The notes beneath the pieces were generated by a model. The model was not told the DNA's origin. It did not search any database and saw only the letters and a list, made by a program, of their open reading frames with translations. The position numbers and the translations under genes are program-made. Below, one piece after another: positions 8,375 through 15,928 of a DNA stretch of 19,502 bases; the first letter of the stretch is position 1, and each line of letters begins with the position of its first letter. This stretch comes from Asaia bogorensis (lineage in GTDB: Bacteria; Pseudomonadota; Alphaproteobacteria; Acetobacterales; Acetobacteraceae), in NCBI GenBank assembly GCA_945871455.1, contig CAMBXJ010000019.1:1-19502 (forward strand), given 5' to 3'.

Positions 8375-8536
8375 CAGCGGAATTTTCTGACGAGCGGTCA
8401 GCGCCGTGTATTCCGGCGTTTTGGTCTCCCCCGTACGCGGCTGGATTGGCCGGCTTTCATAATCCAGCCCCAGTTCCGCCAGCGCCCAATGGGCCCGCAA
8501 CGCTCGCCCGGTGCCGGCATCCCAAAGGCGGATGCG
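8375..8536 (-). pseudogene. Fragment of a glutathione S-transferase N-terminal domain
   Basis: The minus-strand frame encodes RLWDAGTGRALRAHWALAEL, then GLDYESRPIQ and GETKTPEYTALTARQKIPLL. This matches the thioredoxin-fold N-terminal domain of glutathione S-transferases: the SxxxxRxRxALxELGLDYE pattern and a P near the cis-proline position before LL. Only about 54 residues are present. The helical C-terminal domain is replaced by the solute-binding fragment, and no start codon is left at the front, which abuts the end of the PEP-CTERM gene. It is non-functional. The breakpoint is placed by eye and could be off by about 10 bases. Confidence 0.6.
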
Positions 8537-8561
8537 AACCCGCCTGGGCGAAGCCCGCGGC

Positions 8562-9287
8562 TCAGCGTCGGCGACGCAGCGCCAGGCCGAGCAGTCCGGC
8601 GCCGAGCAGGGCCAGGCTGGCGGGCTCTGGGGCGGCGAGCGCCTGGCTGAAGCGGATGTTGTCGATATAGGTGCCGTCGCCGGTGCCGGAGAAGCCGTCC
8701 GTGACCACCAGGGAGCCGATGTTGGCGGTGTCCGACGCGACGCCCAGGAACACCTGGTATCCGAGCTGGTAGGAGTTGGTCGGCAGGACGAAGGTGCCGA
8801 GCAGGGTGCCGGTGCCGTTGGCGCCGTCATAGGCCAGCAGCGTGGTCGGGTCGGTGCCGAAGGGGTTGAACTTGTCGCCGTAGAAGAAGCCGATCGCGTT
8901 CACCGGCGCATCGAAGGACAGCGTGATGGTGGACACGTCGCTCTGCGCCAGCATGCGCGAGACCGGCAGCGCGCCCTCACCGGTGGAGCAGGGGCAGGTC
9001 AAGGAGCCGAAGGGCACGGAGGAATAGTCGACGATGCCTAGGCTGCCGGTGGTTGTGACCGTGAGGCCCAGCGACGGCTCGTAGAACCCCGGCGCGAAGG
9101 CACCCAGCGGGGCGGTGGTGAAATCGGCCGCGGTGTTGATGCCCAGCCCCAGCACGCCGGTGACGTGCGCCGCCCAGTCGGCGGAATTGGCGGCGGGGTT
9201 GGACAGGAAGCCGGTGAGGGCCGCATGGGCCGGGGCGGCGACGAGGGTGGCAGCCAATACGGCGGCGGCCAGGGAAAGGATATGCAT
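8562..9287 (-). CDS. PEP-CTERM sorting domain protein
   Basis: This encodes a 241-residue exported surface protein. Residues 1-23 are a clean signal peptide ending APAHA-A. The body is rich in G, T, S and N, with beta-strand character and a CPCS pair at about 98-101. The C-terminus is the classic tripartite sorting signal: PEPAS at 220-224, a hydrophobic helix LALLGAGLLGLAL, and RRRR at the end. Such proteins are recognised and cleaved by an exosortase (EpsH/XrtA family) and usually accompany exopolysaccharide production; no exosortase gene is in the window. A GGAGAGA lies about 9 bases before the ATG. The specific role is unknown. The glycosyltransferase cluster 6 kb away fits the general association, but that link is inference. 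Confidence 0.9.
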   Translation of the reverse strand: MHILSLAAAVLAATLVAAPAHAALTGFLSNPAANSADWAAHVTGVLGLGINTAADFTTAPLGAFAPGFYEPSLGLTVTTTGSLGIVDYSSVPFGSLTCPCSTGEGALPVSRMLAQSDVSTITLSFDAPVNAIGFFYGDKFNPFGTDPTTLLAYDGANGTGTLLGTFVLPTNSYQLGYQVFLGVASDTANIGSLVVTDGFSGTGDGTYIDNIRFSQALAAPEPASLALLGAGLLGLALRRRR

Positions 9288-9382
9288 GGATCTAATCTCT
9301 CCAAATTGTCTAAACCGGGCTTCCCCAGATGACCAGCCTATCTGGCGATCTGGGAGGTAGCTTGCGCACCGTCCGACGGGCT

Positions 9383-9394
9383 CTGCAATTGCAG
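9383..9394. promoter_or_regulatory. Perfect 12-base palindrome in a divergent intergenic region
   Basis: CTGCAATTGCAG is its own reverse complement. It lies about 96 bases before the PEP-CTERM start and 72 bases before the DUF5397 start, in the 179-base divergent gap. The contained TTGCAG could also serve as a -35 box in either direction; no convincing -10 box was found. An operator role is a guess from position and symmetry. Confidence 0.25.
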
Positions 9395-9466
9395 CGGTGC
9401 CGAGATGTCGCTAGTTAGGTATGAATTCCTTCAATCGCCCGCCTCTCTGCGCGAAGGTGTGACGTC

Positions 9467-9682
9467 ATGCAAACCCACACAGAAGCCGCGAAGATGCCCA
9501 AACCCGCTAACCTCCTCGGGACCTGGCGGCGCTTTGGTGCGGTCGGTCCGGTCTACGAAATCATCAGTACCGGGGATGAGTTGCCCGGCGGGGACTGTCT
9601 GATGCGGATCCGGGTGGTGGAAACCGGCGAGGAGCTGGATTACCGGCTGGCCGAAATTTTGGACGACCCCCGGGAACGCTGA
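9467..9682 (+). CDS. DUF5397 family protein, probable partner of VapD
   Basis: This encodes a 71-residue soluble protein. The core LLGTWRRFGAVGPVYEII (about 16-33), the MRIRVVETGEELDYRLAEIL segment (46-65) and the DDPRER ending match what I recall of the DUF5397 family, short proteins repeatedly encoded next to VapD homologues. The ATG at 9467 has AAGG about 9 bases upstream; an ATG at 9494 would give a 62-residue protein and is possible. The TGA overlaps the vapD ATG by one base (TGATG), so the two are translationally coupled. By position it is the candidate antitoxin or modulator of VapD; this is inference, as I know of no direct test for this family. Confidence 0.8.
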   Translation: MQTHTEAAKMPKPANLLGTWRRFGAVGPVYEIISTGDELPGGDCLMRIRVVETGEELDYRLAEILDDPRER

Positions 9683-9960
9683 TGTTTGCCATCGCCTTTG
9701 ACCTTGTCGTGGCTGACACCGCGCAACACCATCCCAAAGGCGTTGCCCAAGCCTATGCCGATATCGGCAGCGCGTTGGCCACCTTCGGTTTCAACCGGGT
9801 GCACGGCAGCCTCTACACCACGCCATCGGAAGACCTGGCCAACCTGTTTGGGGCTATCACGGCGCTGAAAGCCCTGCCGTGGCTCCCCGCGTCGGTGCGG
9901 GCCATCCGTGCGTTCCGTGTTGAACAGTGGTCGGACTTCACGAAGCTCGTGAAGGGGTAA
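9682..9960 (+). CDS. vapD: VapD-family endoribonuclease (toxin-like)
   Basis: This encodes a 92-residue protein, the normal VapD length. VapD has a ferredoxin-like fold related to Cas2, and the Helicobacter pylori protein is a purine-specific endoribonuclease; in Haemophilus influenzae it pairs with the antitoxin VapX. The first strand MFAIAFDLVVAD carries the conserved Asp at residue 7. It is followed by YADIGSALATFGFNRVHGSLY (about 31-51), the ANLFGAITALKALPW helix (54-68) and VRAIRAFRVEQWSDFTKLVK at the end, all typical. Start and stop are fixed by the one-base overlap with the DUF5397 gene. It is convergent with the ATP-grasp gene, 98 bases away. The module may act in plasmid or island maintenance or stress response. 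Confidence 0.9.
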   Translation: MFAIAFDLVVADTAQHHPKGVAQAYADIGSALATFGFNRVHGSLYTTPSEDLANLFGAITALKALPWLPASVRAIRAFRVEQWSDFTKLVKG

Positions 9961-10058
9961 ACCGATGACCGTGGGGTTCCCTCGAACACCCGAAAGCGGA
10001 CCTCGGCACCAAACGGTCAGGCCTTCCAGAAGGTGCCCGACCGGCCGGTCGCGCCACA

Positions 10059-12551
10059 CTACGCCGCACCCCGCACCCGCTCGTTCTCCACACCCAGGCT
10101 GCGCGCGATCGGCAGCAGGGTGAAGTAGCGACGCGAGACCCGCTCCGCCACCGCCACGATCCCGGCTTCCAGCGCACGCAAGCGCGGCGGCAAATGTGCG
10201 GCGGCGACCATCTGATCCGGCGCACGCTGCACGTCGCGGATGATATCGTGGATTTCCTGCAACAGCGGATCGATCGAGGCCAGCAGGCTGTCCCCGTCCT
10301 CCACGATTTCCCGCAACAGGTCGCGGATGGCCAGAAGCTGGTAGGCCATGCCGCGCGGATTGCCCTCATCGGCCAGGATCAGGTCCAGCACGGGGGCGGC
10401 CTGCAAAACCGCCAGATAGCGGCTGCGATAGGTGATGACGGAATCGCGCAACTCCAGCGCCAACCGCAGCCCGACCTCCACCCGCCCCGGCTGCGATGCC
10501 GCCTGCGGCTGGTCGAGCACATGCGCGACCTCGGACGCGATCGCCCGCGCCCGCTCCATCCGGCGGCCGAAATCCAGGAACAGGCGACCGCCGCCGCGCA
10601 CCATGTTCTCCGCCGCGAGGCCGGCCACCGTGGCGGCGAATTGCAGCACCTCGGTTGTCAGGTGCGACGCCTGTTCCAGCGCCTGAGGATCGGTGTCCGG
10701 CGGAAGCTGGCGCATCGCCTCCCCCAGTTCGCGTAGGGACCGGGTCAGGACGGCGTGCATTTCGCCGGTCAGGCGATCGCGAAGCTGGTCCACCTGGCGG
10801 GACACCAGCCCCAGCAGCTCGCGCATGCTGCCGCGATGGCGGAAGGCGCGCATGACGGCCGGGGCCAGCATGGTCGGCGTGCCGATACCGGCTTCCTCCT
10901 CCGACATCACGCCGGCGGATCGCAGGCTGGCGGCCAGCAGTTGCATCTCCGACAATTCGCGCGGCGTCGGGGACAGGCGCAGGATCCGGGTGATCATGGC
11001 GCGTTGCAGGCGCGCCGACCGCTCCAACCGCTCTAGATACCGGCCCAGCCAGAAGAAATTATCCGCCACGCGGCTGGGCAGGTCGCCGGCGGTGCGCCTT
11101 ATCGCCAGGGCCGGGGTGGCAAAGCCGAGGGCGCCCTGCACCGCGGTGGCTTCCTCGGCCAGCACCCAGACGTCTTTCGACATCGCGTTGCGCGGCAGGC
11201 GCCCGGCGAGCGCGTCTTCCTCCGACAAGGCACGCGCCAAACCGCCCGGCAAGGCCCGCCAGCGACCACCGTCGTAAACCAGGAACATCCGCAGCGCGAC
11301 CGGCTTCGGTTCCAGTCCGTTCGGACCGACGCAAGGAGCGACCGAAGGGGTGGGCGCCACCGACGCCGCATAACGAGACGGGTTGGCGGCCATGCGGGCG
11401 GACAGTTCTTCCCGCTGCGCCAGCGACAGCAAGGTCGGCAGCACCGGCGCGGCGGATCCGTCGGTGGCCGGTCGGATCACCCAGCCTTCCAAATCACGCA
11501 ACACGGTGCGCACGACCGCGCCCTCGCCCAGCCACAGCGTCGCCTGGCTGGGCAATTGCAGGTCTTCGCCGAGCAGGCGACGCGCAAGCGATGGGAGGAA
11601 GGCGGCGAGGCCGGGTGCTTCCACCAGCCCGGCGCCGGAGCCGTTGACGATACGGACCGCGCCGCCGCGCACCGCGTCCAGCAGGCCGGGCGTGCCGGCG
11701 CCGGACGCCAGTTCCAGCGGATCGACCATGTCGCCGGACTGCCGGCGCAGCAGGACCCCGATATGCTGCAAGCCACGCAGGGTTTTCAGGAAGACCTTGC
11801 CTCCCCGGATCGTCAGATCGCCGCCTTCCACCAGACCGATGGAGAGTTCGCGGGACAGCAGCACATGTTCGAACCACATCGGATCGCTGTGACCCGGTGT
11901 CAGCAGCGCCACCCCGGCACCGTCGCTGGGCACCAGCGATTGCAGCACGTCGCCGCACAGATCCATGAACGGGCGAAGCTGCATGATCTTCTGCGAATGG
12001 AACAGTTCCGGCACGACGCGTGACAGGATGCGCCGATTTTCCAGGGCATAGGCGAGGCCGGCGGTCTGGTCCGTCCGTTCCGCCAGCACCCGCCAGCCGC
12101 CATCCACGCCGCGCAGCAGATCGGCCGCATAAAAATGCAGAAACCGATCATGCCGGCCGCCTTCATCCATGCGGCAGGCCCGTAGAAACGCCGGATTCTC
12201 GTAAACCAGGGCCGGCGGCAACTCGCCTTCGGCCAACAGGTCGCGCGGGCCGTACAGATCGCCCAGAATCGCTTCCAGCAGGGTCGCGCGCTGCGCCAGT
12301 CCGGATTCGAGCGCCGCAAACTCCGCCGCCGCAATCGGCAGCGGGATCGGATCGCAATGCCAGTTCACCGCCTGTTCGCCGGGCAACATGGCGGTGATGC
12401 CTTCCTCGGCGAAGGCCCGTTCCAGCATCCGCGCGCGGGCGGCCAGCGTGTCGCGGCCCAGACCGAAAATCGCCCCCAGCAGGCCGCGCCAATGCGGGCG
12501 GATCTGGCCGGAGCCGTCCGCCATTTCGTCCAGCGGCGCGGCTTCGGTCAC
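10059..12551 (-). CDS. Circularly permuted ATP-grasp / alpha-E domain fusion protein
   Basis: This encodes an 830-residue fusion. The first part (about 1-475) is a circularly permuted ATP-grasp ligase (DUF404/DUF407 type): PHWRGLL at 20-25, NWHCDPIPLP at 63-72, LYGPRDLL at 99-106, LVYENPAFLRAC at 115-126, RVLAERTDQTAGLAYALENR at 154-173, and the late motif RMFLVYDGGRWRALPGGLAR at 421-440. The second part (about 490-825) is an all-helical alpha-E (DUF403) domain starting SRVADNFFWLGRYLERLER. Comparative genomics predicts that such proteins ligate amino acids or peptides in uncharacterised peptide-tagging pathways, usually beside a transglutaminase-like gene, absent here. The GTG at 12551 leaves 34 bases after the hisD stop; an ATG at 12665 would overlap hisD by 80 bases. 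The start is uncertain. Confidence 0.9.
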   Translation of the reverse strand: MTEAAPLDEMADGSGQIRPHWRGLLGAIFGLGRDTLAARARMLERAFAEEGITAMLPGEQAVNWHCDPIPLPIAAAEFAALESGLAQRATLLEAILGDLYGPRDLLAEGELPPALVYENPAFLRACRMDEGGRHDRFLHFYAADLLRGVDGGWRVLAERTDQTAGLAYALENRRILSRVVPELFHSQKIMQLRPFMDLCGDVLQSLVPSDGAGVALLTPGHSDPMWFEHVLLSRELSIGLVEGGDLTIRGGKVFLKTLRGLQHIGVLLRRQSGDMVDPLELASGAGTPGLLDAVRGGAVRIVNGSGAGLVEAPGLAAFLPSLARRLLGEDLQLPSQATLWLGEGAVVRTVLRDLEGWVIRPATDGSAAPVLPTLLSLAQREELSARMAANPSRYAASVAPTPSVAPCVGPNGLEPKPVALRMFLVYDGGRWRALPGGLARALSEEDALAGRLPRNAMSKDVWVLAEEATAVQGALGFATPALAIRRTAGDLPSRVADNFFWLGRYLERLERSARLQRAMITRILRLSPTPRELSEMQLLAASLRSAGVMSEEEAGIGTPTMLAPAVMRAFRHRGSMRELLGLVSRQVDQLRDRLTGEMHAVLTRSLRELGEAMRQLPPDTDPQALEQASHLTTEVLQFAATVAGLAAENMVRGGGRLFLDFGRRMERARAIASEVAHVLDQPQAASQPGRVEVGLRLALELRDSVITYRSRYLAVLQAAPVLDLILADEGNPRGMAYQLLAIRDLLREIVEDGDSLLASIDPLLQEIHDIIRDVQRAPDQMVAAAHLPPRLRALEAGIVAVAERVSRRYFTLLPIARSLGVENERVRGAA

Positions 12552-12585
12552 GCGATGACCATCGGGGGGGCTTGCATCCGGTTGA

Positions 12586-13872
12586 TCAAGGCGCGTTCCG
12601 CCCGCCGTAGCGCCGGACCCGCAAATCCGCCTGTTCCTGATGGCCGGCGAAGTTCTCGATGGCACAGAGGCGGGAGCAATATTCCCCGATCATCGCGGTC
12701 GCTTCCGGGCTGACCTGCTGATAGGTGACGGTTTTCAGGAACTTTCCGACCCATAGCCCGCCGGTGTAGCGGGCGGCGCGCTTGGTGGGCAGCGTGTGGT
12801 TGGTGCCGATGACCTTGTCGCCATAGGCCACGTTGGTTTCCTTGCCCAGGAACAGCGCGCCGTAATTGGTCATGCGGTCCAGGAACCACCGAGGCTCCCG
12901 CGTCAGCACCTGCACATGTTCCGAGGCGATGCGGTCGGCTTCGGACAGCAGTTCCTCGTCCGTGTCGCACAGGATCACCTGGCCGTAATCGCGCCAGGCG
13001 GCGCCAGCGATCTCGGCGGTGGCCAGGATGGCGAGTTGCCGGTCGATTTCGCCCTGGATTTCGTTGGCGATTTTCGACGACGTGGTCAGCAGGATGGCCG
13101 GCGAGGTCGGCCCGTGTTCGGCCTGCCCCAACAGGTCGGTCGCGCACATCTCGGCGTCCGCGGTGTCGTCGGCGATGATCAGGGTTTCCGTCGGTCCGGC
13201 CAGCAGATCGATGCCAACGCGGCCGAACAACTGCCGCTTGGCCTCGGCGACGAAGGCGTTGCCCGGTCCCACCAGCATGTCCACCGGCGCGATGGTCGCG
13301 GTGCCCAGCCCCATCGCGGCTACGGCCTGGATGCCGCCGAGGAGATAGATTTCGTCGGCGCCCCCCAGCGACATCGCGGCAACGGTCGCGGCCGGAGGGA
13401 CGCCGTTCAGTGGTGGCGTGCAGGCGGCGACTCGCGGCACGCCGGCGACCTTGGCGGTCAGGACCGACATATGCGCCGAGGCGACCATCGGATAGCGGCC
13501 GCCCGGAACGTAGCAGCCGACGCTGGCGACCGGGATATTCTTGTGGCCGAGGCGGATGCCGGGCAGCGTCTCGATCTCTATATCCGTCAGGGCGGCGCGT
13601 TGGGCTTCGGCGAAGCGGCGGATTTGCGCCTGGGCGAACTTGATGTCGTCGATCACCTGCGTGGGCAGGGAATTCATCAGCGACGCGATCTCATCCGGGC
13701 GCAGCCGGAAGCTGGGCGGGTCCCATTTGTCGAATTTGACCGACAATTCGCGGACGGCGATGTCGCCGCGCGCGATCACGTCCTCCAGGATGGATTCCAC
13801 CGTCTGGCGCACCTTGCGGTCCGCTTCCGTCTTTTCCGCTTCCGTCGCGCCGTGTTTCAGAACCCGGATCAT
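12586..13872 (-). CDS. HisD-family dehydrogenase, possibly sulfopropanediol dehydrogenase (HpsN-like)
   Basis: This encodes a 428-residue zinc- and NAD-dependent dehydrogenase of the histidinol dehydrogenase family. Equivalents of the E. coli HisD zinc ligands are all present: Gln250 and His253 ([11 protein letters not shown]), Asp352 ([14 protein letters not shown]) and His411. So is the catalytic pair Glu318-His319 (ASEHVQV). The N-terminus (MIRVLKHG, then [17 protein letters not shown]) and [21 protein letters not shown] resemble the HpsN-like subgroup that oxidises 2,3-dihydroxypropane-1-sulfonate, rather than biosynthetic HisD; this is from memory. Sitting beside an SDR gene rather than other his genes supports that. 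The ATG at 13872 is 4 bases after the SDR stop, so the pair is almost certainly co-transcribed. A true HisD role cannot be excluded. Confidence 0.88.
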   Translation of the reverse strand: MIRVLKHGATEAEKTEADRKVRQTVESILEDVIARGDIAVRELSVKFDKWDPPSFRLRPDEIASLMNSLPTQVIDDIKFAQAQIRRFAEAQRAALTDIEIETLPGIRLGHKNIPVASVGCYVPGGRYPMVASAHMSVLTAKVAGVPRVAACTPPLNGVPPAATVAAMSLGGADEIYLLGGIQAVAAMGLGTATIAPVDMLVGPGNAFVAEAKRQLFGRVGIDLLAGPTETLIIADDTADAEMCATDLLGQAEHGPTSPAILLTTSSKIANEIQGEIDRQLAILATAEIAGAAWRDYGQVILCDTDEELLSEADRIASEHVQVLTREPRWFLDRMTNYGALFLGKETNVAYGDKVIGTNHTLPTKRAARYTGGLWVGKFLKTVTYQQVSPEATAMIGEYCSRLCAIENFAGHQEQADLRVRRYGGRNAP

Positions 13873-13876
13873 TGCC

Positions 13877-14641
13877 CTACTCCGCCGTCCAGCCGCCATC
13901 GACCACAAGCGCGGTGCCGGTGACAAGCGCCGCCGCGTCGGACGCCAGGAAAACCACCGCGCCCATCAGGTCCTCCACCTGCCCCAGGCGGCCCAGTTTG
14001 ATCCGGCGCAGCACGTCGTCGCGGAAGGCGTTGTCCTGGAAGAAGGGTCGGGTCAGCGGCGTGTCGATGAAGGTGGGGCCGATCGAGTTCACCCGGATTC
14101 CGTGCGGCGCCAGATCGATCGCCATGGCCTTGGTCAGCCCTTCGATCCCGTGCTTCGTCATACAATAGACCGTGCGACGGGCGCCGCCGACATGGCCCAT
14201 CTGGGACGACATATGGATGATGGACCCGGGCTTGCCGGCGGCCACCATCCGTCGCGCGACGGCCTGGGCCACGAAGAACGCCGCGCGCTGGTTCAGCGAG
14301 GTGATGGCGTCGTAGTCGTCCTCCGTCACGTCCAGGAAGGTGCGGGGGCGGTTGGTGCCGGCATTGTTCACAAGGATGTCGAACGCATCCGCCTGGTCGA
14401 TGGCGGCTTTCACTGCCGTCTGATCGGTCACGTCCAGGGTGAGCGTCTCGGCGCTGCCGCCATCGGCGCGGATTTCGGCCGCGGCGGCTTCAATTTCGGC
14501 GCCGGTGCGGGCGAGCAGCACCACATGCGCGCCGGCCTGGCCCAATGCTGCCGCGGCGGCGAGGCCAATGCCTCGGCCCGCCCCCGTGACCAGGGCGCGC
14601 CGTCCGTCCAGGCGCATCGATGGGGTTCGGGGAAGCGGCAT
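13877..14641 (-). CDS. Short-chain dehydrogenase/reductase (SDR), classical type
   Basis: This encodes a 254-residue NAD(P)-dependent oxidoreductase of standard classical SDR length. The Rossmann motif TGAGRGIG is at 19-26, NNAG at 92-95, the catalytic Ser at 146 (MSSQMG), Tyr159 and Lys163 (YCMTKHG), and the terminal [11 protein letters not shown] is at 241-251. An aspartate after the third strand (LDVTD) is present. The start at 14641 has an AGAGAG a few bases upstream; ATG 14695 would add 18 unlikely residues. It is the first gene of a likely operon with the HisD-family gene. In sulfopropanediol catabolism, SDR enzymes (HpsO/HpsP) work with HpsN, so a related polyol or sulfonate oxidation is plausible. 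The substrate is not determinable from sequence alone. Confidence 0.93.
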   Translation of the reverse strand: MPLPRTPSMRLDGRRALVTGAGRGIGLAAAAALGQAGAHVVLLARTGAEIEAAAAEIRADGGSAETLTLDVTDQTAVKAAIDQADAFDILVNNAGTNRPRTFLDVTEDDYDAITSLNQRAAFFVAQAVARRMVAAGKPGSIIHMSSQMGHVGGARRTVYCMTKHGIEGLTKAMAIDLAPHGIRVNSIGPTFIDTPLTRPFFQDNAFRDDVLRRIKLGRLGQVEDLMGAVVFLASDAAALVTGTALVVDGGWTAE

Positions 14642-14923
14642 TGGGTGCTCTCTGACAGTGGGATGCGGGCGCCAAGCGTGCCCGGAGACGGCCATGCTAA
14701 AATACCTGTCCGGCCATGGCGAGAACGGATGCGCAGAACGGATGCGCGTGCAACACCCGGGGGCCCGACCGTTGCCGCCTCCGCAGACCGCCATATCAGG
14801 GGTGTGATACGTGGCGGCCGAAACGATGACCGATGCACTGAATGCCACTGTCATGGGAGACGGTGGGGGGCTCACATGAGTCGTTGTTTCGGCCGATTGG
14901 CATAAACGAACGCACGAACGGGT
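14642..14923. other. Intergenic region upstream of the SDR operon
   Basis: There is no gene in these 282 bases. It contains two perfect head-to-tail copies of the 13-base unit AGAACGGATGCGC (14722-14734, 14735-14747), 81-106 bases before the SDR start. Near the GT2 gene end there is a weak imperfect hairpin (14882-14889 with 14904-14912), which might act as its terminator. The SDR promoter should lie here but no clear boxes were seen. Confidence 0.4.
14722..14747. repeat. 13-base tandem direct repeat, two copies
   Basis: AGAACGGATGCGC occurs twice in direct succession with no mismatch, in the upstream region of the SDR-hisD-like operon. Adjacent direct repeats of this size can be binding sites for a regulator or the product of replication slippage; the sequence does not decide which. 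Confidence 0.5.
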
Positions 14924-15892
14924 TCACCCAAGCAGGAACCACAGGCGGAACACCATGTCCTCGGGCCAGGATTGCCGGCGAAATCCCGGCAGCCGCAGGG
15001 CCGCCAGACGCGCATGGTACCCCCCGTTCAAGCCCTTTTCGATCACCGCAAGCTGCGCCCGGGATGCTTCTGTCAACAAATGAGGCTGCCGGTTCAGGGC
15101 CTCTATATGACTACGAACCAATGACATGAAAGGGCGCCGGCCGCGCCGAAACACGCCCACGCCGCGCTGCACCAGGCTGCCGGCGTTGCCGACCTGGTTG
15201 GTGCCATGCTGTCGATACAGCATCGTTTCCGCCGCATCGACCACCACCCGGCCACCCGCCGCGGTTACCAAAAGATAAGACCACCAATCGTGCCAGGTTT
15301 CATCAGGTGGCTGGCTGCCAGCGATCAGGTGCGCCGCCGCCCGATTGAGCATCACCGTGCAGCCCTGGGCAATGTTCTGTGTGATCGCGGCTGGGAAACT
15401 GGGAGGCCGGCGCACAACCGGCGAATGCCCCATCGGCCGCAAATTGTCGTCCACCAAAATATGGCCGGCACAATAAAGCCCCGGTATTCCGGACGGAATG
15501 TCAGACAGAGCCGCGACGCCGCGCGCCAGTTTCTCCGGCAACCAAATATCGTCCTGATCCGCGAACGCGAACATCGCGGCCTGGCTGGCAACCGACCCGC
15601 TGGCAACCGACCCGCTGGCAACCGATCGGCGCAGCAATGTCAGGAAACTGCCCGGCGCGTTCAGCCGCTCCCCCGACGGATGCCGCACGCAGCGCCCGCA
15701 TCCCGGCCCGTCCGAGAAACGGGTCACCAGCCCCACCGAATTGTCGGACGAACCGTCATCACGCCAGTGCAGCGACCAGTTCGTATGGGTTTGAGTCAGG
15801 AAGCTCTGAAGCTGCGTGTCCAGATAGGGCGCGCCGTTGTAAGTCGACAGCAGGATCGCAACCCGTGACGAGTCATCGGGCGCGTCGGTCAC
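14924..15892 (-). CDS. GT2 glycosyltransferase, rhamnosyltransferase-like
   Basis: This encodes a 322-residue cytoplasmic or membrane-associated GT-A fold enzyme. The first strand is VAILLSTYNG (11-20), the nucleotide-binding DDGSSD is at 45-50, and the DxD-type motif is FADQDDIWLP at 110-119. The acceptor-side HDWWSYLLV (201-209) and LYRQHGTNQVG (225-235) are the signature of a GT2 branch that includes O-antigen rhamnosyltransferases. A VASGS-VASGS-VAS repeat (91-103) sits just before the DxD strand. GGA lies about 9 bases before the ATG. It follows the tandem GT2 gene by 36 bases on the same strand, probably one operon. Its likely job is adding one sugar, perhaps rhamnose, to a lipid-linked glycan; sugar and acceptor are not proven. 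Confidence 0.92.
   Translation of the reverse strand: MTDAPDDSSRVAILLSTYNGAPYLDTQLQSFLTQTHTNWSLHWRDDGSSDNSVGLVTRFSDGPGCGRCVRHPSGERLNAPGSFLTLLRRSVASGSVASGSVASQAAMFAFADQDDIWLPEKLARGVAALSDIPSGIPGLYCAGHILVDDNLRPMGHSPVVRRPPSFPAAITQNIAQGCTVMLNRAAAHLIAGSQPPDETWHDWWSYLLVTAAGGRVVVDAAETMLYRQHGTNQVGNAGSLVQRGVGVFRRGRRPFMSLVRSHIEALNRQPHLLTEASRAQLAVIEKGLNGGYHARLAALRLPGFRRQSWPEDMVFRLWFLLG
15586..15627. repeat. 15-base in-frame minisatellite (2.8 copies) in a GT2 gene
   Basis: CTGGCAACCGACCCG occurs at 15586-15600 and 15601-15615, followed by a 12-base partial copy ending CCGAT at 15616-15627. On the coding strand it encodes VASGS repeats. Because the unit is a multiple of three, copy changes alter length without breaking the frame. 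The copies are identical, suggesting a recent expansion by slippage. Confidence 0.9.
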
Positions 15893-15928
15893 GACACGTC
15901 CAGGGAGGCGGGGTCCCGCTCTCGCCTC

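Noticed and set aside
10039-10050. GACCGGCCGGTC palindrome as a terminator between vapD and the ATP-grasp gene
   Set aside because: A self-complementary sequence without a loop or T-run; common by chance in GC-rich DNA.
12796-13923. 375-codon plus-strand open frame opposite the HisD-like gene
   Set aside because: Antisense shadow of a protein with every catalytic residue present.
14642-14875. N-terminal extension of the SDR
   Set aside because: It covers the intergenic tandem repeat and does not look like protein; the Rossmann strand begins at about residue 14 of the shorter form, as usual.
15586-15627. CRISPR-like array
   Set aside because: The 15-base units are directly adjacent with no spacers and lie inside a coding frame.
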